A stretch of 64,000 bases of DNA. Source: Ottelia alismoides. Its lineage: Eukaryota; Streptophyta; Magnoliopsida; Alismatales; Hydrocharitaceae. The first letter of the stretch is position 1; the number at the start of each line of letters is the position of its first letter. A program made the position numbers and the translations under genes. The notes below the pieces were generated by a model. It searched no databases, was not told the DNA's origin, and saw nothing but the letters and a program-made list of their open reading frames with translations. The DNA is taken from positions 496,001 through 560,000 of the forward strand of contig JAZKJV010000301.1 in assembly GCA_037367405.1 (NCBI GenBank), read 5' to 3'. Positions 21,283-32,765 of the stretch are shown here, in pieces.

Positions 21283-22207
21283 AGTCTCGCATCCTATAAT
21301 TGAAAAGATGTATAAAAGCTGCCTGATTGGAAGATAACCATCCTCTCTCGTGGTGATCGATTGGGCTAGTGAAGGCCATTGCGACAATTCCTGTCTTCTT
21401 CATACCTTCTCGTGTCCTTCCGGCTACTGCCCGTCATCGTTTGGAGATGATTATGCATCATTTTTTCTAGAAGAGATATAGATAGGGTATCTCTGGACCT
21501 CCGATGTAAATTTGGTTGAGTGAGAAACTGCCACGCTCCCTAAGGCGGCAGGTGGCTTGGGTATCTCTCGCATGGAGTCCATGAACAAGGCATTGATAAT
21601 GAAGTGGGTGGCTACAATTTTGGCAGAAATGATGATTTTTGTTGTAGACTCATCCGATGATCTATGGCATCGACACTCAGGATGGCTTGCATTCTTATCA
21701 ATCCTTCTCTTCAATTTTTTAGAAAAGCATCAAGTCCGTCATGTTGCGATTCCAAGAGCTCTTTAGGCCTACTCTGGGAGATGGATGGATAAGTAGACTG
21801 ATGATGGCATGTTTTTGACATGTTTCCCATATCTCTTTGCCCTAGCCTTCTGATTAGGAAGAGGGGTGACAGATTGTTGGGAGAATGACAGTTGGATGCC
21901 CTTATTCTTGACAGACTTCTCTAACCAAATTGGATGACTTCCTTCGGCTATTGACCTCTCTGAGCATGGTGCAAGGGCTAACAAGGGATATAGATCATTG
22001 AACGTGGAGGGACGATGAATTTTCAGTAAGGCGTGAATAGGATCGTGGACAAACCACCCGCATCGTACACTGTGCACTTGGTTCGTGACTGTAAACTTAT
22101 TTGGGACTTTAAGATACCAAGCAAGATTGGTGTATTCCTTTGATTGCTTTGGAGAGGGCTTATTGTGACGAGAGATTGATGCTCTAGGCTCTTTCCAAGG
22201 TTTAGGC
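21283..22207 (+). pseudogene. LINE C/E, right part: post-RT and zf-RVT region
   Basis: Pieces follow the L1 order straight after the palm: WKITILSRGDRLG, VKAIATIPVFFIPSR, RHRLEMIMHHFFW (21370-21470), GGLGISRMESMNKALIMKW (21551), LDDFLRLLTSL (21923) and FKIPSKIGVF (22109). Many stops. Inference: C and E are one sense element cut by antisense LINE D; ATCCT occurs at both edges (17312-17316 and 21279-21283), which could be part of the TSD. Confidence 0.65.
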
Positions 22208-22212
22208 TTTAG

Positions 22213-22400
22213 TACCCACTTCAATGATCTGGTGGTAGTGTAGTGTGCCTACATCCAAAATACCAGTGTTCAGATTCCTCCTTGTGAGGGTTGCATTAGG
22301 TAGCCGATAACTAGTGTAGAAATCCGTCGAATCTTTCAACATGGATTTGAGCAAGAATCCATGTAGCCGACCCTACTTAATGTGTGAGAAGGCTTCACCA
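22213..22400 (+). mobile_element. tRNA-derived SINE, copy 2
   Basis: Collinear with the copy at 15478 (TGGTGGTAGTGTAG, GTTCAGATTCC, TTGCATTAGGTAGCCGAT, TCTTTCAACATGGATTTGAG). The B box is mutated at one position (GTTCAGATTCC). It lies at the end of LINE E and is followed by an L1-like 3' tail. Confidence 0.72.
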
Positions 22401-22404
22401 TTTC

Positions 22405-22456
22405 TTTTTGGGATGAACACCTTAGCGTGTTTCCCCCCTTTTTGGTCTCAAAAAAA
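22405..22456 (+). repeat. L1-like 3' tail after SINE copy 2
   Basis: TTTTTGGGATGAACACC, GTGTTTCCCCCC, TTTTTGG, then AAAAAAA, matching the tail of LINE A (7016-7070). Either the end of LINE E left over after a deletion, or a tail used by the SINE itself. Confidence 0.55.
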
Positions 22457-22774
22457 TGCAGAGACAATGGCTAAATGGAAAAAAGCTTTCATAATGCGGG
22501 GATCGGAAACACAGCAGAAATTATTGTGGGCTGGGAGGATTTAAGTCCAGTATGGAAGTGAACTGGACTTTCTGATATATACTTTTAGAAATCAGCAGAA
22601 AGTAGAGTTCTCAGGTGAAAACCCTGTTATCCATTCAATGAAAGTGTTTGTCTTATTCTTATCAATAACTGAGTTAGATTTAGTCAAACCGGTAATCTAA
22701 AAAGGAAAACTGACAATCAGTTAGTGTTGCACTGGCATTAGATTTCAGTGATTTCAAGGTATTTTACGTGAGCT
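22457..22774. other. No gene; plain intron
   Basis: Nothing recognisable between the LINE tail and TIR copy 2. 23002-23640, on the other side of copy 2, is likewise plain intron before the polypyrimidine tract of exon f. Confidence 0.5.
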
Positions 22775-22781
22775 GAGTCAA

Positions 22782-22994
22782 ATGGAAGGACATATCGATA
22801 TCGATATCGTTTCGATATTGTGTCGATATCGATATATCGGCGATATATCGCCGATATATCGCTATATCTAGGAATCTTTTTGAAGAAAATGACTGAAATC
22901 GGATATATCAATATATCGATTTCGATATCGGTCCCATGTCGATATGGATATATCGGCGATATATCGCCGATATATCGGGATACGGCCTTCCATA
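22782..22994 (+). mobile_element. Short TIR element, GATATATCGGC family, copy 2
   Basis: 213 bp, close to copy 1 along its whole length in the same orientation, from ATGGAAGGACATATCG to GGATACGGCCTTCCATA. GAGTCAA stands at both flanks (22775-22781 and 22995-23001), a 7-bp TSD or an 8-bp one with a mismatch. The GGTCCCATGTCGATAT block is at about 22930. Confidence 0.8.
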
Positions 22995-23673
22995 GAGTCA
23001 ACATCAATGAAGTGGTAATCCATTGAATTCATAGGGAGCGGCAGTGGACTTACCAAGGGTTGTTTACTTGCGGAAGTGCTAACAAAGAATGTTGACCCTG
23101 GGACGATTTACTGAATTGCAATGGATAAAGAAATGAGAACTGATGGAACAAGTGGCTTATAAATGATAATTTTTAATGTTGCTAGCCCGCTTCCTAAAAC
23201 CGCATATAACATTGTGGGAATCGTGTCTTTTGCCCTTTTGCCTGCTTACATAATCTTCCACACATTTTACAAATATTATGTTGCCTGACCTGAACTGTCA
23301 GCACCTACTGGAGGGTGTCACTTGCAAGTAAATATTTCATGATCTCTGGGTATCAATTCTATGTTACACTAATGGCACACAAGGTGCGTTGTTAGGACAT
23401 ATTTCTAAAAGTCAGGAGAAAATGCTATGCTGGCTAAATTCATATTAATCTGACTCAACATGCATTTCAAATACAATTGAGATACTTTGAGTTATTTCAG
23501 TAATTTTAGGTGTATTAAGATTAGGGGAACAAGGGTCCATCATCTAAGAAGTTATAGGAATTGCTTTATGTATTCCCATTTTTGAAGCATCCACCCTTGT
23601 GAAAATCAATCAGATTTTAGAATTTTAAACTTGAATTTCATATATTTCTTGAGAATTGTCTTACCGTGTTCAG

Positions 23674-23841
23674 GACGAATCGGATGTAGTTTTCAGAGCG
23701 TCTTCTGGAAAGTGGCGTGCTGTTGTCGTGGAGATATCTAGAATGCACAAGACAGGGCGCCCTGTTCTTGTTGGAACCACTAGTGTCGAACAAAGTGATT
23801 CATTATCAGAACAACTGCAAGAAGCTGGAATTCCGCATGAG
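23674..23841 (+). CDS. SECA1: SECA1 exon f (start of NBD2)
   Basis: Fifty-six codons in phase 0, DESDVVFRAS to EAGIPHE, including PVLVGTTSVEQSD, the first strand of the second nucleotide-binding fold. Acceptor GTTCAG at 23673, donor GTAGAC at 23842. It stands alone between introns of 7461 and 22790 bp. Confidence 0.95.
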
Positions 23842-24656
23842 GTAGACTTCTTTTTTTTTGCTCTTTATGCATCCTTTAAGGCATCTTCATACGATGATAA
23901 ATGCATTAAATCATAATTCCACATTTTCATTGCAAATATTTTCATATTGTTTTCTGTTCTGCTTCCGATTTCTGTCAGTAAGACAGTATATACCAAGGTA
24001 CTAGCAAACCTTATGTCTCCACTCTAGGTGTAGAAAGTTGCTTGCATATATTTTTGTTTTCTTGATTTAATAAACATTTTTTAACATCTGATGCATAATC
24101 ACCTTCTTAGACTAGACTATATAATACAATCAGTGTTAGATACAAACTTTTTAAGAGATGCAGGTAAGGAAATTGCTTTTGGGAAATACTTCCTTGCAAG
24201 CATGATGCTGACATATTAGGAAATATGTGGAATAAAAGAGGTAGAATTGTAGATGCATGGAGTGCATATGGAATGTACCTCCACAACACCAATTAAGCAT
24301 TTTCCGACTTTAAGCAGGGTTCACATGGATTTATCACTCCCAAACAGCTCAAATCTGGATCACTACCTAGGCTTAGTACCAAAAAACTGTATCCTTCTTT
24401 ATAGTTAAATTCCGACACTTTGGTCATCTGTCCCCTGTTACAGCTTTTCTTCTACCTTGCACCTTTAAACCAGAGTAATGGACCTCTCCTTTTCCAATTT
24501 CATAATAATTCCTCAATCAAAATATTGTCTCAGGGCACTCCTAAACTAGCATTAAATGCAAGTTAAAAGAAAATTACTATTTAAATCTCTAACTTAAATA
24601 TGGAATCATTTGTAAATAACTTCTATTAACCGATAAGTTATCTACGATTATTGACT
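23842..24656. other. Start of 22.8-kb SECA1 intron, no gene
   Basis: AT-rich intron with no repeats or frames that I can identify, up to the left terminus of the hAT element. Confidence 0.5.
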
Positions 24657-25023
24657 GAAAAGGAAATAGATTACGAAGTCGGCAGTCGGTACTCGGTCGG
24701 TAGGGTCACTGACTAAGGATTAATCGACAGTCAGGAGAGTAATCGGATTTAGTCGGACATTAGTCGGTTTGGAATTTTTTATTAATTTAAATATATAAAT
24801 AAATTTTTTATAACATATACTCTCATTTATATTCATATATTTAGCAGTTTTAATATTTTTAAGAGCTTAAACAATATAGCAAGAGAAGGAAAAAAGAAGC
24901 AAGTTAAGAAAAAATGTTTGGTACATAGTACAAGCACATGTTCGAAAATAAAAAAACGTTTACAACATGCCCAAAAAATAAGACAAGCAAAAAGTAACGG
25001 ACGAGTATCCCAAGTCATTGGAT

Positions 25024-25461
25024 TCAATCGTCAATGTCATCATCCAAGTCCAACTCTTCTTCTTCATCACCTTCATCATCATCATCATCATCATCATCTT
25101 CTTCTTCTTCTTCTAAATCCTCAAGATGTAGCTCCTTCTCCTCATTCATCGGCGTAGCATTGGAGCTTGACGATGAAGCTCCCCTTCCACGTTCAACTCG
25201 TTGGCTCCTTCTTGGGTCCAAATTTTCTTCGGCCCCACTAGCATGTGCTACGACCCCCCATGTCTGTCCGGAACCTGGAAAAACCTCCTCATCGCGAGCA
25301 TCAACGTCTCCGGTCCATTCAGCCATGTGTGCACGATCACGAGATGAGAGAGGATCTCTTTCTTTCTCAGCTCGACGTTCCTGCAGGTTGGAATTGAAAC
25401 GCACATACACAAGATCATTCAGCTTCTTCGTCTCCAATCTGTTTCTCTTCTTGGTATGGAT
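25024..25461 (-). pseudogene. hAT transposase exon 3 (C-terminal acidic tail)
   Basis: Begins IHTKKRNRLETKKLNDLVYV, the usual residues after the hAT dimerisation motif, after acceptor GGTTTTCAG. It ends in a run of Glu and Asp from a GAA/GAT triplet tract (25050-25115), then a stop at 25024. Acidic tails are common in this transposase group. Confidence 0.82.
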
Positions 25462-25551
25462 CTGAAAACCAAAAAAATTAACTTTATATCAATTACTAAT
25501 TTAAATTTTACTATTACCAACCGAATTTAGTGGGTGAAGTGGAGTCATTAC

Positions 25552-25673
25552 CGAGTCAAATGTACTCCAGTTACGCTCACATCCCGATGATGAAGACGTC
25601 AAGCTCAAGATTTTGATAGCGATAGCTTTCAAATGAGGCGTGTCATCTCCATGATTATGCCACCAATTAGCTA
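25552..25673 (-). pseudogene. hAT transposase exon 2 (dimerisation motif)
   Basis: After a 69-bp intron (25674-25742, acceptor CTATTTTAG on the minus strand): ANWWHNHGDDTPHLKAIAIK then SSSGCERNWSTFDS. SSSGCERNWSTF is the hallmark of the C-terminal hAT dimerisation domain. Donor GTAATG at 25551. The phase matches exons 1 and 3. Confidence 0.85.
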
Positions 25674-25742
25674 CTAAAATAGAGAATTGGTCAACTTAAT
25701 AAAATAATGATTGAAATTAATAGAAAACAATAATTGAAATAC

Positions 25743-27453
25743 CTGGATCTAAATTGCCATCATTCACCATCCTCTGTCTCACAGCTAAAGGCTTCCCAAA
25801 ATCTCCACGACCAAGTCTATATGTCGGAAGCTCGTCCTTAGTAATTGCATCTTGTATATCCAAATCTGGATAATTTTTCTCCATGCAGTCCTTAAACCCT
25901 CTCCTCACCACAACATCTGAATCACCATGAGACTCGGTGTAGAAGAAAAACGGGTTCAAGTAATAGGCTGCTAGATGCAATGGAGTATCGAGCCTCCCTT
26001 TGGTCTTGGAGGTAATAGCATCTACAAAAATTTTATAAGATGACTCCACACCATTGAATGCTGCAATTATTTTCCGCTTGGCTTCTTCAAGCCCTCCGTA
26101 GACAAAGCCCATGGATGGGCGTCGATCTGCATCAACCACACGTAATAAATGAACCAATGGGGTGAACACTCTGATAGCATGTGTTGTATGGTTCCAGAAT
26201 GTAGGGCTGAATACAATGGAACTTGCAGCTTCTCCTTTCTTGGTCTTATACCACTTGCAGCTTCTCCACTCTTCTGAGGAAAACACCAATCTCAGCTTGT
26301 CTTTCTTCTCATTTAGGCTCTCAAGGGTGAGAAAAGTGGTTGCAAATCTTGTTTGTCCGGGCCTTGCAATATCCCTCTTGTTGGTGAACTTGCGCATCAA
26401 GCTTAGAGTTTTGGTGTGTGAGTAGATGAACACCGTAAGCCTCTTCGCCTTTGTGATTGCACTCACCTTTGTCTCTCTGCTTATCTCCTCCAAAGCCAGA
26501 TCAATGGAGTACGCAGCACACGGAGTCCACCAAATCTGTGGATATTTGGTAACCAACAATCTTCCTGCTGCTACATTGGCAGATGCATTATCCGCCACAA
26601 TCTGTACCACTTTATCCACTCCCACTTCATTCAGGCACTCCTCCACCAACTTGCAGATGTATTCCACAGTGTGAGCCTCATCTGAGGCATGTATGGACTT
26701 CAAAAATGAAGTCCCCAATGTGCAATTGACACAAAAATTGATGATGCTCCTTCCACGCTTGTCCATTCACGCATCAGTCATCAAAGAGCATCCCGCCGAT
26801 GTCCACGTATCACGATGACCTTGCAATCCATCGTGAATCTCCTTCACTGCCTTCTTCAGAAGCGGACCACTAAGCTCATACCTCGTGGGAGGCTTTAGTC
26901 CAGGCTCGTACTTCCCAATAGCCTCCACCATCTGCAGGAAGTTTTTCGTCGTCAATGCATTAAACGGAATCGCAGTTGTATATGCCCATTTGGATATGTA
27001 TGATGTGACACTATCATGATAATCCTTGGAGAATGCATCCTTGATGCTCATCTGTCGTGATGATCCTTCCACTGCGACAGTCTGCTCTAAGGATTCAGAG
27101 ACTCGCAATCTCTTCGCCGAACCCACATCTCCAGTGATATCAACTTCCTCCCTCATCTCATGAACATCTGCGGCTTTCTTAGATTTCTTCCTAGCAACAT
27201 CATCAAGGTACGCAATCATCTTGTTCTTCGTTTCCTCATCAACCTTGGGACATGCAACAACGTTCCCTTTTCGGTGTGCTAGATGTTGCTTGAACCTATA
27301 CACACCACCCTTGACAATCTTCTTGCACAATCTGCAAGTGACCGTATTTGGATCCGTACGACTCGCAAGGTAACCGTATTGCCATGAAGGATCAGTTGAT
27401 CCTGGCGGCACATAAAAGGACGAGTCGCTAAAGGATGCTGGAGGTGTAGCCAT
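25743..27453 (-). pseudogene. hAT transposase exon 1 (BED finger, DUF659), one nonsense codon
   Basis: Starts MATPPASFSDSSF at 27453. A BED-type finger is at residues 40-68 (C40, C43, H57, H60), then a Lys-rich stretch, then the DUF659-type hAT region ending CSLMTDA. There a TGA (26767-26769) stands where family members have Trp. The frame then continues unbroken for about 340 residues (NFCVNCTLGTSF, VVQIVADNASANV, TPCAAYSIDLALEEI). The donor is GTATTT on the minus strand at 25742. Everything but one codon looks sound, so recent loss. The start is the first Met before the BED finger; the upstream minus-strand region has stops. Confidence 0.85.
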
Positions 27454-27460
27454 CTACACA

Positions 27461-28160
27461 ATAAAAATATGACAAATTATGATATAAAAAAATCAGTGGC
27501 ATGATACTTCATAAGCTTTTGACAACAAAGAAATTATTATATCTACAGTTAATAAAAATTAATCCATAGCTAACTTAACGAGAAAAAACACAAAATAGTG
27601 GTACATATCTACATTACAGTCACATTTTCGACAATTGGCATAATTCCACTGCCTGAAGTTATCTAGATGGGTTGCTCTTCCAGAAATCCTAGAACTGTTG
27701 GATATGCTATAAGAACTAGGGTTCTTTCATTGAGGGGCAAACAAGTATGCCCTTAGAGGGGTAAACAAGTACGTTTTATGTTGGATAATCATAAGAAGAT
27801 AAGTTAGTTCATGGCATATGCTATAAGAACTAGGGTTCTTTCATTGACTTGTAAATAAAAAAGAAAAAAAAACAAAAACCCAAACCTGGGCTCCTGGGTG
27901 GCGATCGGCGAGATGCTGGAGGAGTGGCGCGGTGTCGCTGTGGAGGAGGGCGCGCGACGTCGAGGCGATGGAGGGGTGGCGCGGTTGCTGACCGGAGCGC
28001 CGATGGAGGTGGCGAAGCGGGAGCAGGAGGCACGGTGTTAGGGCTGCGGGAGTGGGAGGTCGAAAATATGAGGTTCTGTCCGACAGTAAGTTTCGTTTTT
28101 GGGGGGTTTAGGGTTCTGTCGAAAATAAGTAGCGGGCTTTGGTTATTGGGCACCCGAATT
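27461..28160. other. hAT 5' region with direct repeat
   Basis: AT-rich upstream region of the transposase, then a GC-rich stretch at 27890-28060. GCTATAAGAACTAGGGTTCT occurs twice (about 27708 and 27821), 113 bp apart; it may be part of the promoter. No frame of its own. Confidence 0.45.
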
Positions 28161-28329
28161 CCTGATGCAAAAAGCGGCCGCCTAGTCGGCCGACTACACC
28201 GATTACGCGGCCGAGTAATCGGTTGTGCCCGATTATGACCCGATTACACATAGTCGACTCGGCTACCCCGCCGAGTCGACTAATCGGACCGACTAAATGG
28301 GGTAGTCGGTCGATTTTTACAACAGTGAT

Positions 28330-29150
28330 TACATCAATGAGCCCGCACCAGATTATGACCCTGGCTGCCAGCCTTAAGGATTGATAATGTGGAATTAACA
28401 AATTAGGAAATATTTTGGATTGGTTAATTTTTTTCCTTTTTTACATATATTCTATAGCCCCACCCCTCATGAATAATGCGATGAAAGCCATTATGTAGAG
28501 CAGTCCAGTTCAATTGAATAGGAAGATTTGAGATTTCTCAATCTCCCTCTCCCTTCTTCCCCCTCTCCAACTCAATCTCCCCTTTTTCCTCCTCCTCTCC
28601 CATTTGTGCATCTTCATGTCTCTCTCCAAACCCTGCATAGCCAGTGCACTCTTCTTCTCCTCCTCAACTCCAAATTTCTCCATACTAAAGAATGGTTTGC
28701 ATGAACGAGTATCAGAGCATTGCGTGCAAATCATTCTCACGGATCTAACGATCCGGGCGGGCATTGTTGCAAGCAACAAGCCCGTGATTTTTCATGTTCA
28801 TCTAGCTTTCCAACATGTGCAATGAGTGTAGAAATACTGTCCAAGATGCTCCATATCTGCTCAGATCTGTGAGATCTGCTGACATTACTGCAAGATCCAA
28901 GGTTACAACATTGTTAAACCACTAGGTTACCAACATATGAGACGACGAAAAGGAAAAAAGTCAAAGAAAATACCATCATCGATATTCTGGTTGTGTAACA
29001 CCTTGTCCATGTGATTTTAGACCTGCTTCCACCATCTCTACTGTCAGATCCAACATTACTTTGATCACCTCCTTCATGCTGACCGCCAATGTCGTACCCT
29101 TGCTCCGCATACTAGAACCACTGCCACATCCTCCTCCTCCTCCACCACCT
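28330..29150. other. No gene; unclassified intron
   Basis: A pyrimidine-rich tract at 28540-28640 and otherwise plain sequence. Short frames here lack any motif. Confidence 0.45.
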
Positions 29151-29156
29151 TCTCAC

Positions 29157-29220
29157 GTCATGGCCTCAAATTTCAGCGAAATTCGGTCGAATATCGATAT
29201 CCAGTCGAAATCGAAATACC
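29157..29220 (-). mobile_element. Terminal fragment of an AAATTTCG element
   Basis: CATGGCCTCAAATTTCAGCG followed by GAAATTCGGTCGAATATCGA is the complement of the right end of the element at 57928-58144. Only one end is seen clearly. Confidence 0.55.
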
Positions 29221-29274
29221 CCATCACCATCACCATCTGCCGAAGAAGGTGATTGTGCATTTTTTAACATCTGA

Positions 29275-30450
29275 TGCAGAATATCGATATCCAGAATCGA
29301 ACCCAAGCACTTAGGAGAAAGAAGCATGAGGTTTGCCTGCAAGATCCAAACTCGAGGGTCTAGGTCCACAGGAAGCAAAGAATGCGAATCAGTCCGCGGT
29401 CCCACCGCTCCAAAGCAAGGGAGACCAACTGGTGCAGGAACATCGCATGCAATCTGAAGAGGCACCTCGAAGTTCTAGTGGCACCCCACTTCGGAAAACG
29501 TGCTGCTAGCGCCCGAAGGTGATCGCTCAGCTCCCGAACCTGAAGAGGAAGAGTTTCCACCAACTTTCGACCATGTTGGGGGTGGTGGAGGAGCTAGGAG
29601 GCGTACTTGCAGGCGAAAGGAGGAACGGTCGACGCCCAAAAGCGCCTCGGAGACCAGATTCACGTCGCCGGGGCATTCCATCAATGATAAAGTGACCTCA
29701 GGGTCCGATTCGGAGTTGTGCCATCATCCAAGACCCGAATCACCGAACCCAGGTGCTTCAGCGTCGGCCCCAAATACTGGATATTAAGGGGGGAGGAAAG
29801 GGATCCCCCGCTCCTGCGCAACTCGTGCGATAGAGCAGTCTAGAGAACCATCAGCAAATCGTGGCAATCTCCAGTCCACGACACCTCCTTCTTTGGATCC
29901 CAGGAGGGTCTCCTTTTGCTGCCTCAACAAGCCATGGATGTAGCATCGTCTAGAGCCCAACAAACGACATCCCGTGTGAATGCATAGCCGAACTGGAACA
30001 AGACCTCTGCTCCAACCAAAGACACAGACACCGGGCCCTCCACCCCAGAGCCCATTAAGAGGATGGTCAACCCACCCATAGCGGAAGAACTAGCCCCCGA
30101 GGCGCTCCGCACGATCAGCCTTCTTCTCAGGGACTGGAAGACCGCCCAACATCGTACAGGAGATGTTGCGATGCCTGATACGCCTGCATGAAAAGCATTT
30201 GGGGGGAAGAGCGCATGCTGACGCCAAATGGCCTCGCCCTCCGCACCTGAAACATCTTTTCGTAGGATTCCTATGAGAAACGATCGTCCCAACCGCCTCT
30301 CCCCCCCCCCCCCTCGACCGGGCATTCACGAACCTCAGTCTTCCCTCTCCACTCACACTCGCCACTTCCGATCTCCCTCCGAACCCGTTCTCTCCTTCGT
30401 CACTCTCCCCTATGCTCTCCCATTACTGATGGAAAAATTACCGCTCCCTT
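29275..30450 (-). pseudogene. LINE ORF1 fragment with two CCHC knuckles
   Basis: Minus-strand frame from 30365: RLRFVNARSRGGGG, then CFRCGGRGHLASAC and CFSCRRIRHRNISC, two CX2CX4HX4C knuckles as in plant L1 ORF1 proteins, which coat LINE RNA. Frames shift afterwards. 29166-29465 carries LLSPKCLGSILD, and 29500-29680 is Ser/Pro-rich. No ORF2 is attached. Confidence 0.65.
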
Positions 30451-31040
30451 AAAAACTCACATCTCTTGACAACTACTCCATCTCTGGAAGGGTGGAAATG
30501 AAAAAAACCGTGGAGACATCCTCGTCGGAGTCCACGTTCGCTGGAGAATGGAGTCTGAAAAGTTCTCCTCATCGGAGAACTGATTCTCTCTCAAACTAGC
30601 TCAGAGAATGGTATCTCTACTCTGGAGTCTCTATGAAACCACATAAAAACCCTAGCCTACATAGCATAGGGAATGGGATCTCTACTCTAGAGTCGCTATG
30701 GAACACATGAAAATTCTGACCAAAATAAAAGATGTGGACCACAAACAAATGATGGCAAACATGTGCACATCTGAATATGACTCAAAATCTGATCGTCAAG
30801 TTTGGAAAATTGAACTGTAGAGTATGAACATGTGGCTGGTCTGGAATCTGACATCTGGATCTAGAATAAACCTGTGACTCTACACAATACTCCCCCTTTC
30901 TCACATACTTGTCAGAAAATAATGACATCGACAAGTTGGGAGAAGACAAAAGAAATGGGGAGAAAACAATTGAACCAAATAAGCTGACTTCATTTTTTCG
31001 GCTTTCCTTTTTTTAATCATTTCTTTAAATAAGACATTCT

Positions 31041-31254
31041 AATCAATTTTTTATGGCTTTTCCTTCTTTTTCTTTTTGAAACTTGCGGCCTCTTTTTTCC
31101 CAGCCCATCTCTCCTCCTTTTTTCCTTCTTCGGCCTATCTCAGGGCTAATCAATTTTTTTATGGCTTTTCCTTCTTTTTCTTTTTGAAACTTGCGGCCTC
31201 TTTTTTCCCAGCCCATCTCTCCTCCTTTTTTCCTTCTTCGGCCTATCTCAGGGC
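31041..31254. repeat. 107-bp unit in perfect or near-perfect tandem
   Basis: Two adjacent units (31041-31147, 31148-31254), each with TAATCAATTTTTT, TGGCTTTTCCTTC, GAAACTTGCGGCCTC and TATCTCAGGGC. They differ only in a T-run. A recent tandem duplication inside element H. Confidence 0.85.
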
Positions 31255-32459
31255 TTACAATAGCAATAGGGAAAAAAGAGAAAAAACATTTTTTTAAACA
31301 CAACCCATTTTAGAGCCACTGAAGTCTGGAGAATCGAAGGGTTGGGCCTCGATCTGCTGCTGAGAGTGTCGCTGCCATCGATGGGGCTTGGCACAGGAGA
31401 GTGGAGGCACCACCGATGGAGACATCCGCCTTCGAGGCCTGGAGATCGCCTGAAGGTGGTGATGCCTCTTGGAAGAGTTGGAGGATGCACGCGGCTGGAG
31501 CTTGTCGCATGGAGGTTGTTCTTCGGGAGGAGGAGGTACGGTAGGGTGAGGAGGGGTCCTACCGTGCGATTCCGGGAAGGGGGTTCACACCGCCAACGCG
31601 AGATCCAAGAGGAGATTTCAGTCGCCGCCTGTGCGAGTAAGGGTTGTTGGGCCACATTGGGGCATCGCTTGGTTGGAGGAACGACATCACCACCGTTTAC
31701 TAGGGTTCTTTAGAACCTGGAGGTCGGGAAGAGGTCTCGCCACCCTGGAGATCAATGTGGTGGAGCTTCTGGGATCAAGCCTCAGCAACGAAGGTGGAGA
31801 ATGGTGAAGGACCTCGCTTGGAGGTAGGACGCGAGGGAGATGAACCTGGAGATTGACTTGGGTTGCACCATCACTGGGGAAGATGAAGCTTCAAAGATGG
31901 AGATTGGGAAGGACCTCCACCTGGAGGGAGGACTCGGGTGTTGCGTTGCCACCGTTGTGGAACCCTATCAGTCCGTGCTAGTGCCATCACCTCCTACCGA
32001 TTGAATGCAAAGGGCTCGAGAGGAGGGAGGTGCGACAGGGATCTGGAGAGGAGGATGTTGCCTCTGTCTGTTGGAAACGGAACTCAAAGGAGGGGAGGGC
32101 ATCGGCTTTGAAAGATGCCTCCCCCGATCCTGTCGTCCAAGCCAAAAGGATTGCCACCTGGGCTTGGACTAGCTCTAGGAGAGGAAGGTCGATCATATCT
32201 GTATTCGGCATGGAGATACGCGTTTGGAGATGACCGGGGCGCCTAGGGTTTTGCATGAGAACATAGCCACTTTGCATAATTAGGTTCCAACAGGAACTTT
32301 TCTCGAACCCAATGAAGAACAGATCTTGACCAAATCTTCACGGAGCAACCAAGAACAAAACCCAATATGATAATCGAATCTCAAGAAAAAAATCTTTAAG
32401 AATAAATCTCGAACATAAAAAAAACTATATCCTCGAGAATCGAACTCGCTCTGATATCA

Positions 32460-32765
32460 TGTTGGAAAATAAAGAATGTGGATGCGAATATCATAGATAG
32501 AAAATAAACATGAAGAACACGTGATTTAACGTGGAACCCTATTACCTAAGGAGAGGGATGAAACCATGAGAGAACTCCTTAAAGAGATGATTTATGCATT
32601 GCACTTTTCTCATTGTATAGAGGTGGTCTTGGGCTTCTTATATAGCCTCCACAGACCCTCCAAGTCTCACCACTGGTAGATGTGGGACTAAACTCTGGAT
32701 ATGGTAAATAGATCTTGGAAGGATCCATTAACTCATATTACATGATAATGACACATACTCTAACA
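32460..32765 (-). repeat. Element H 5' LTR
   Basis: 306 bp; minus-strand start TGTTAGAGTATGTGTC, with GGCTATATAAGAAGCCC (TATA) and GTTCCACGTTAAATC near the end. Same family as the LTRs at 48757, 49370, 56439 and 58958. Confidence 0.72.

Larger units (their letters stand above)
24660..28325 (-). mobile_element. hAT-type DNA transposon with transposase gene
   Basis: Seen: a three-exon BED/hAT transposase on the minus strand (25024-27453), bracketed by terminal zones made of AGTCGG/GATTAGTCG words (24672-24775 and 28165-28320). The left zone matches, over about 100 bp, the left end of the non-autonomous element at 56288. The right end (complement ACTGTTGTAAAAATCG) resembles CAAGGTTGCAAAAGTCGG at 33225. 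Possible partial TSD: GATTAC at 24665-24670 and 28328-28333. Length about 3.7 kb is normal for hAT. The exact ends are uncertain. Confidence 0.75.
30455..32765 (-). mobile_element. Non-autonomous LTR element H (antisense, 3' part lost)
   Basis: 5' LTR at 32460-32765 on the minus strand, primer site TGATATCAGAG just inside it, and an internal region without gag or pol. Its distal part (30900-30480, minus strand) matches 58262-58720 of element G: AGAGTCACAGGT, GACTCCAGAGTAGAG and ACCATTCTCTG occur in the same order. No left LTR is seen. Relative of G. Confidence 0.65.

Noticed and set aside
25034..25465. Plus-strand Ser-rich frame of 143 codons
   Set aside because: It is the complement of the acidic GAA/GAT tail of the hAT transposase exon 3.
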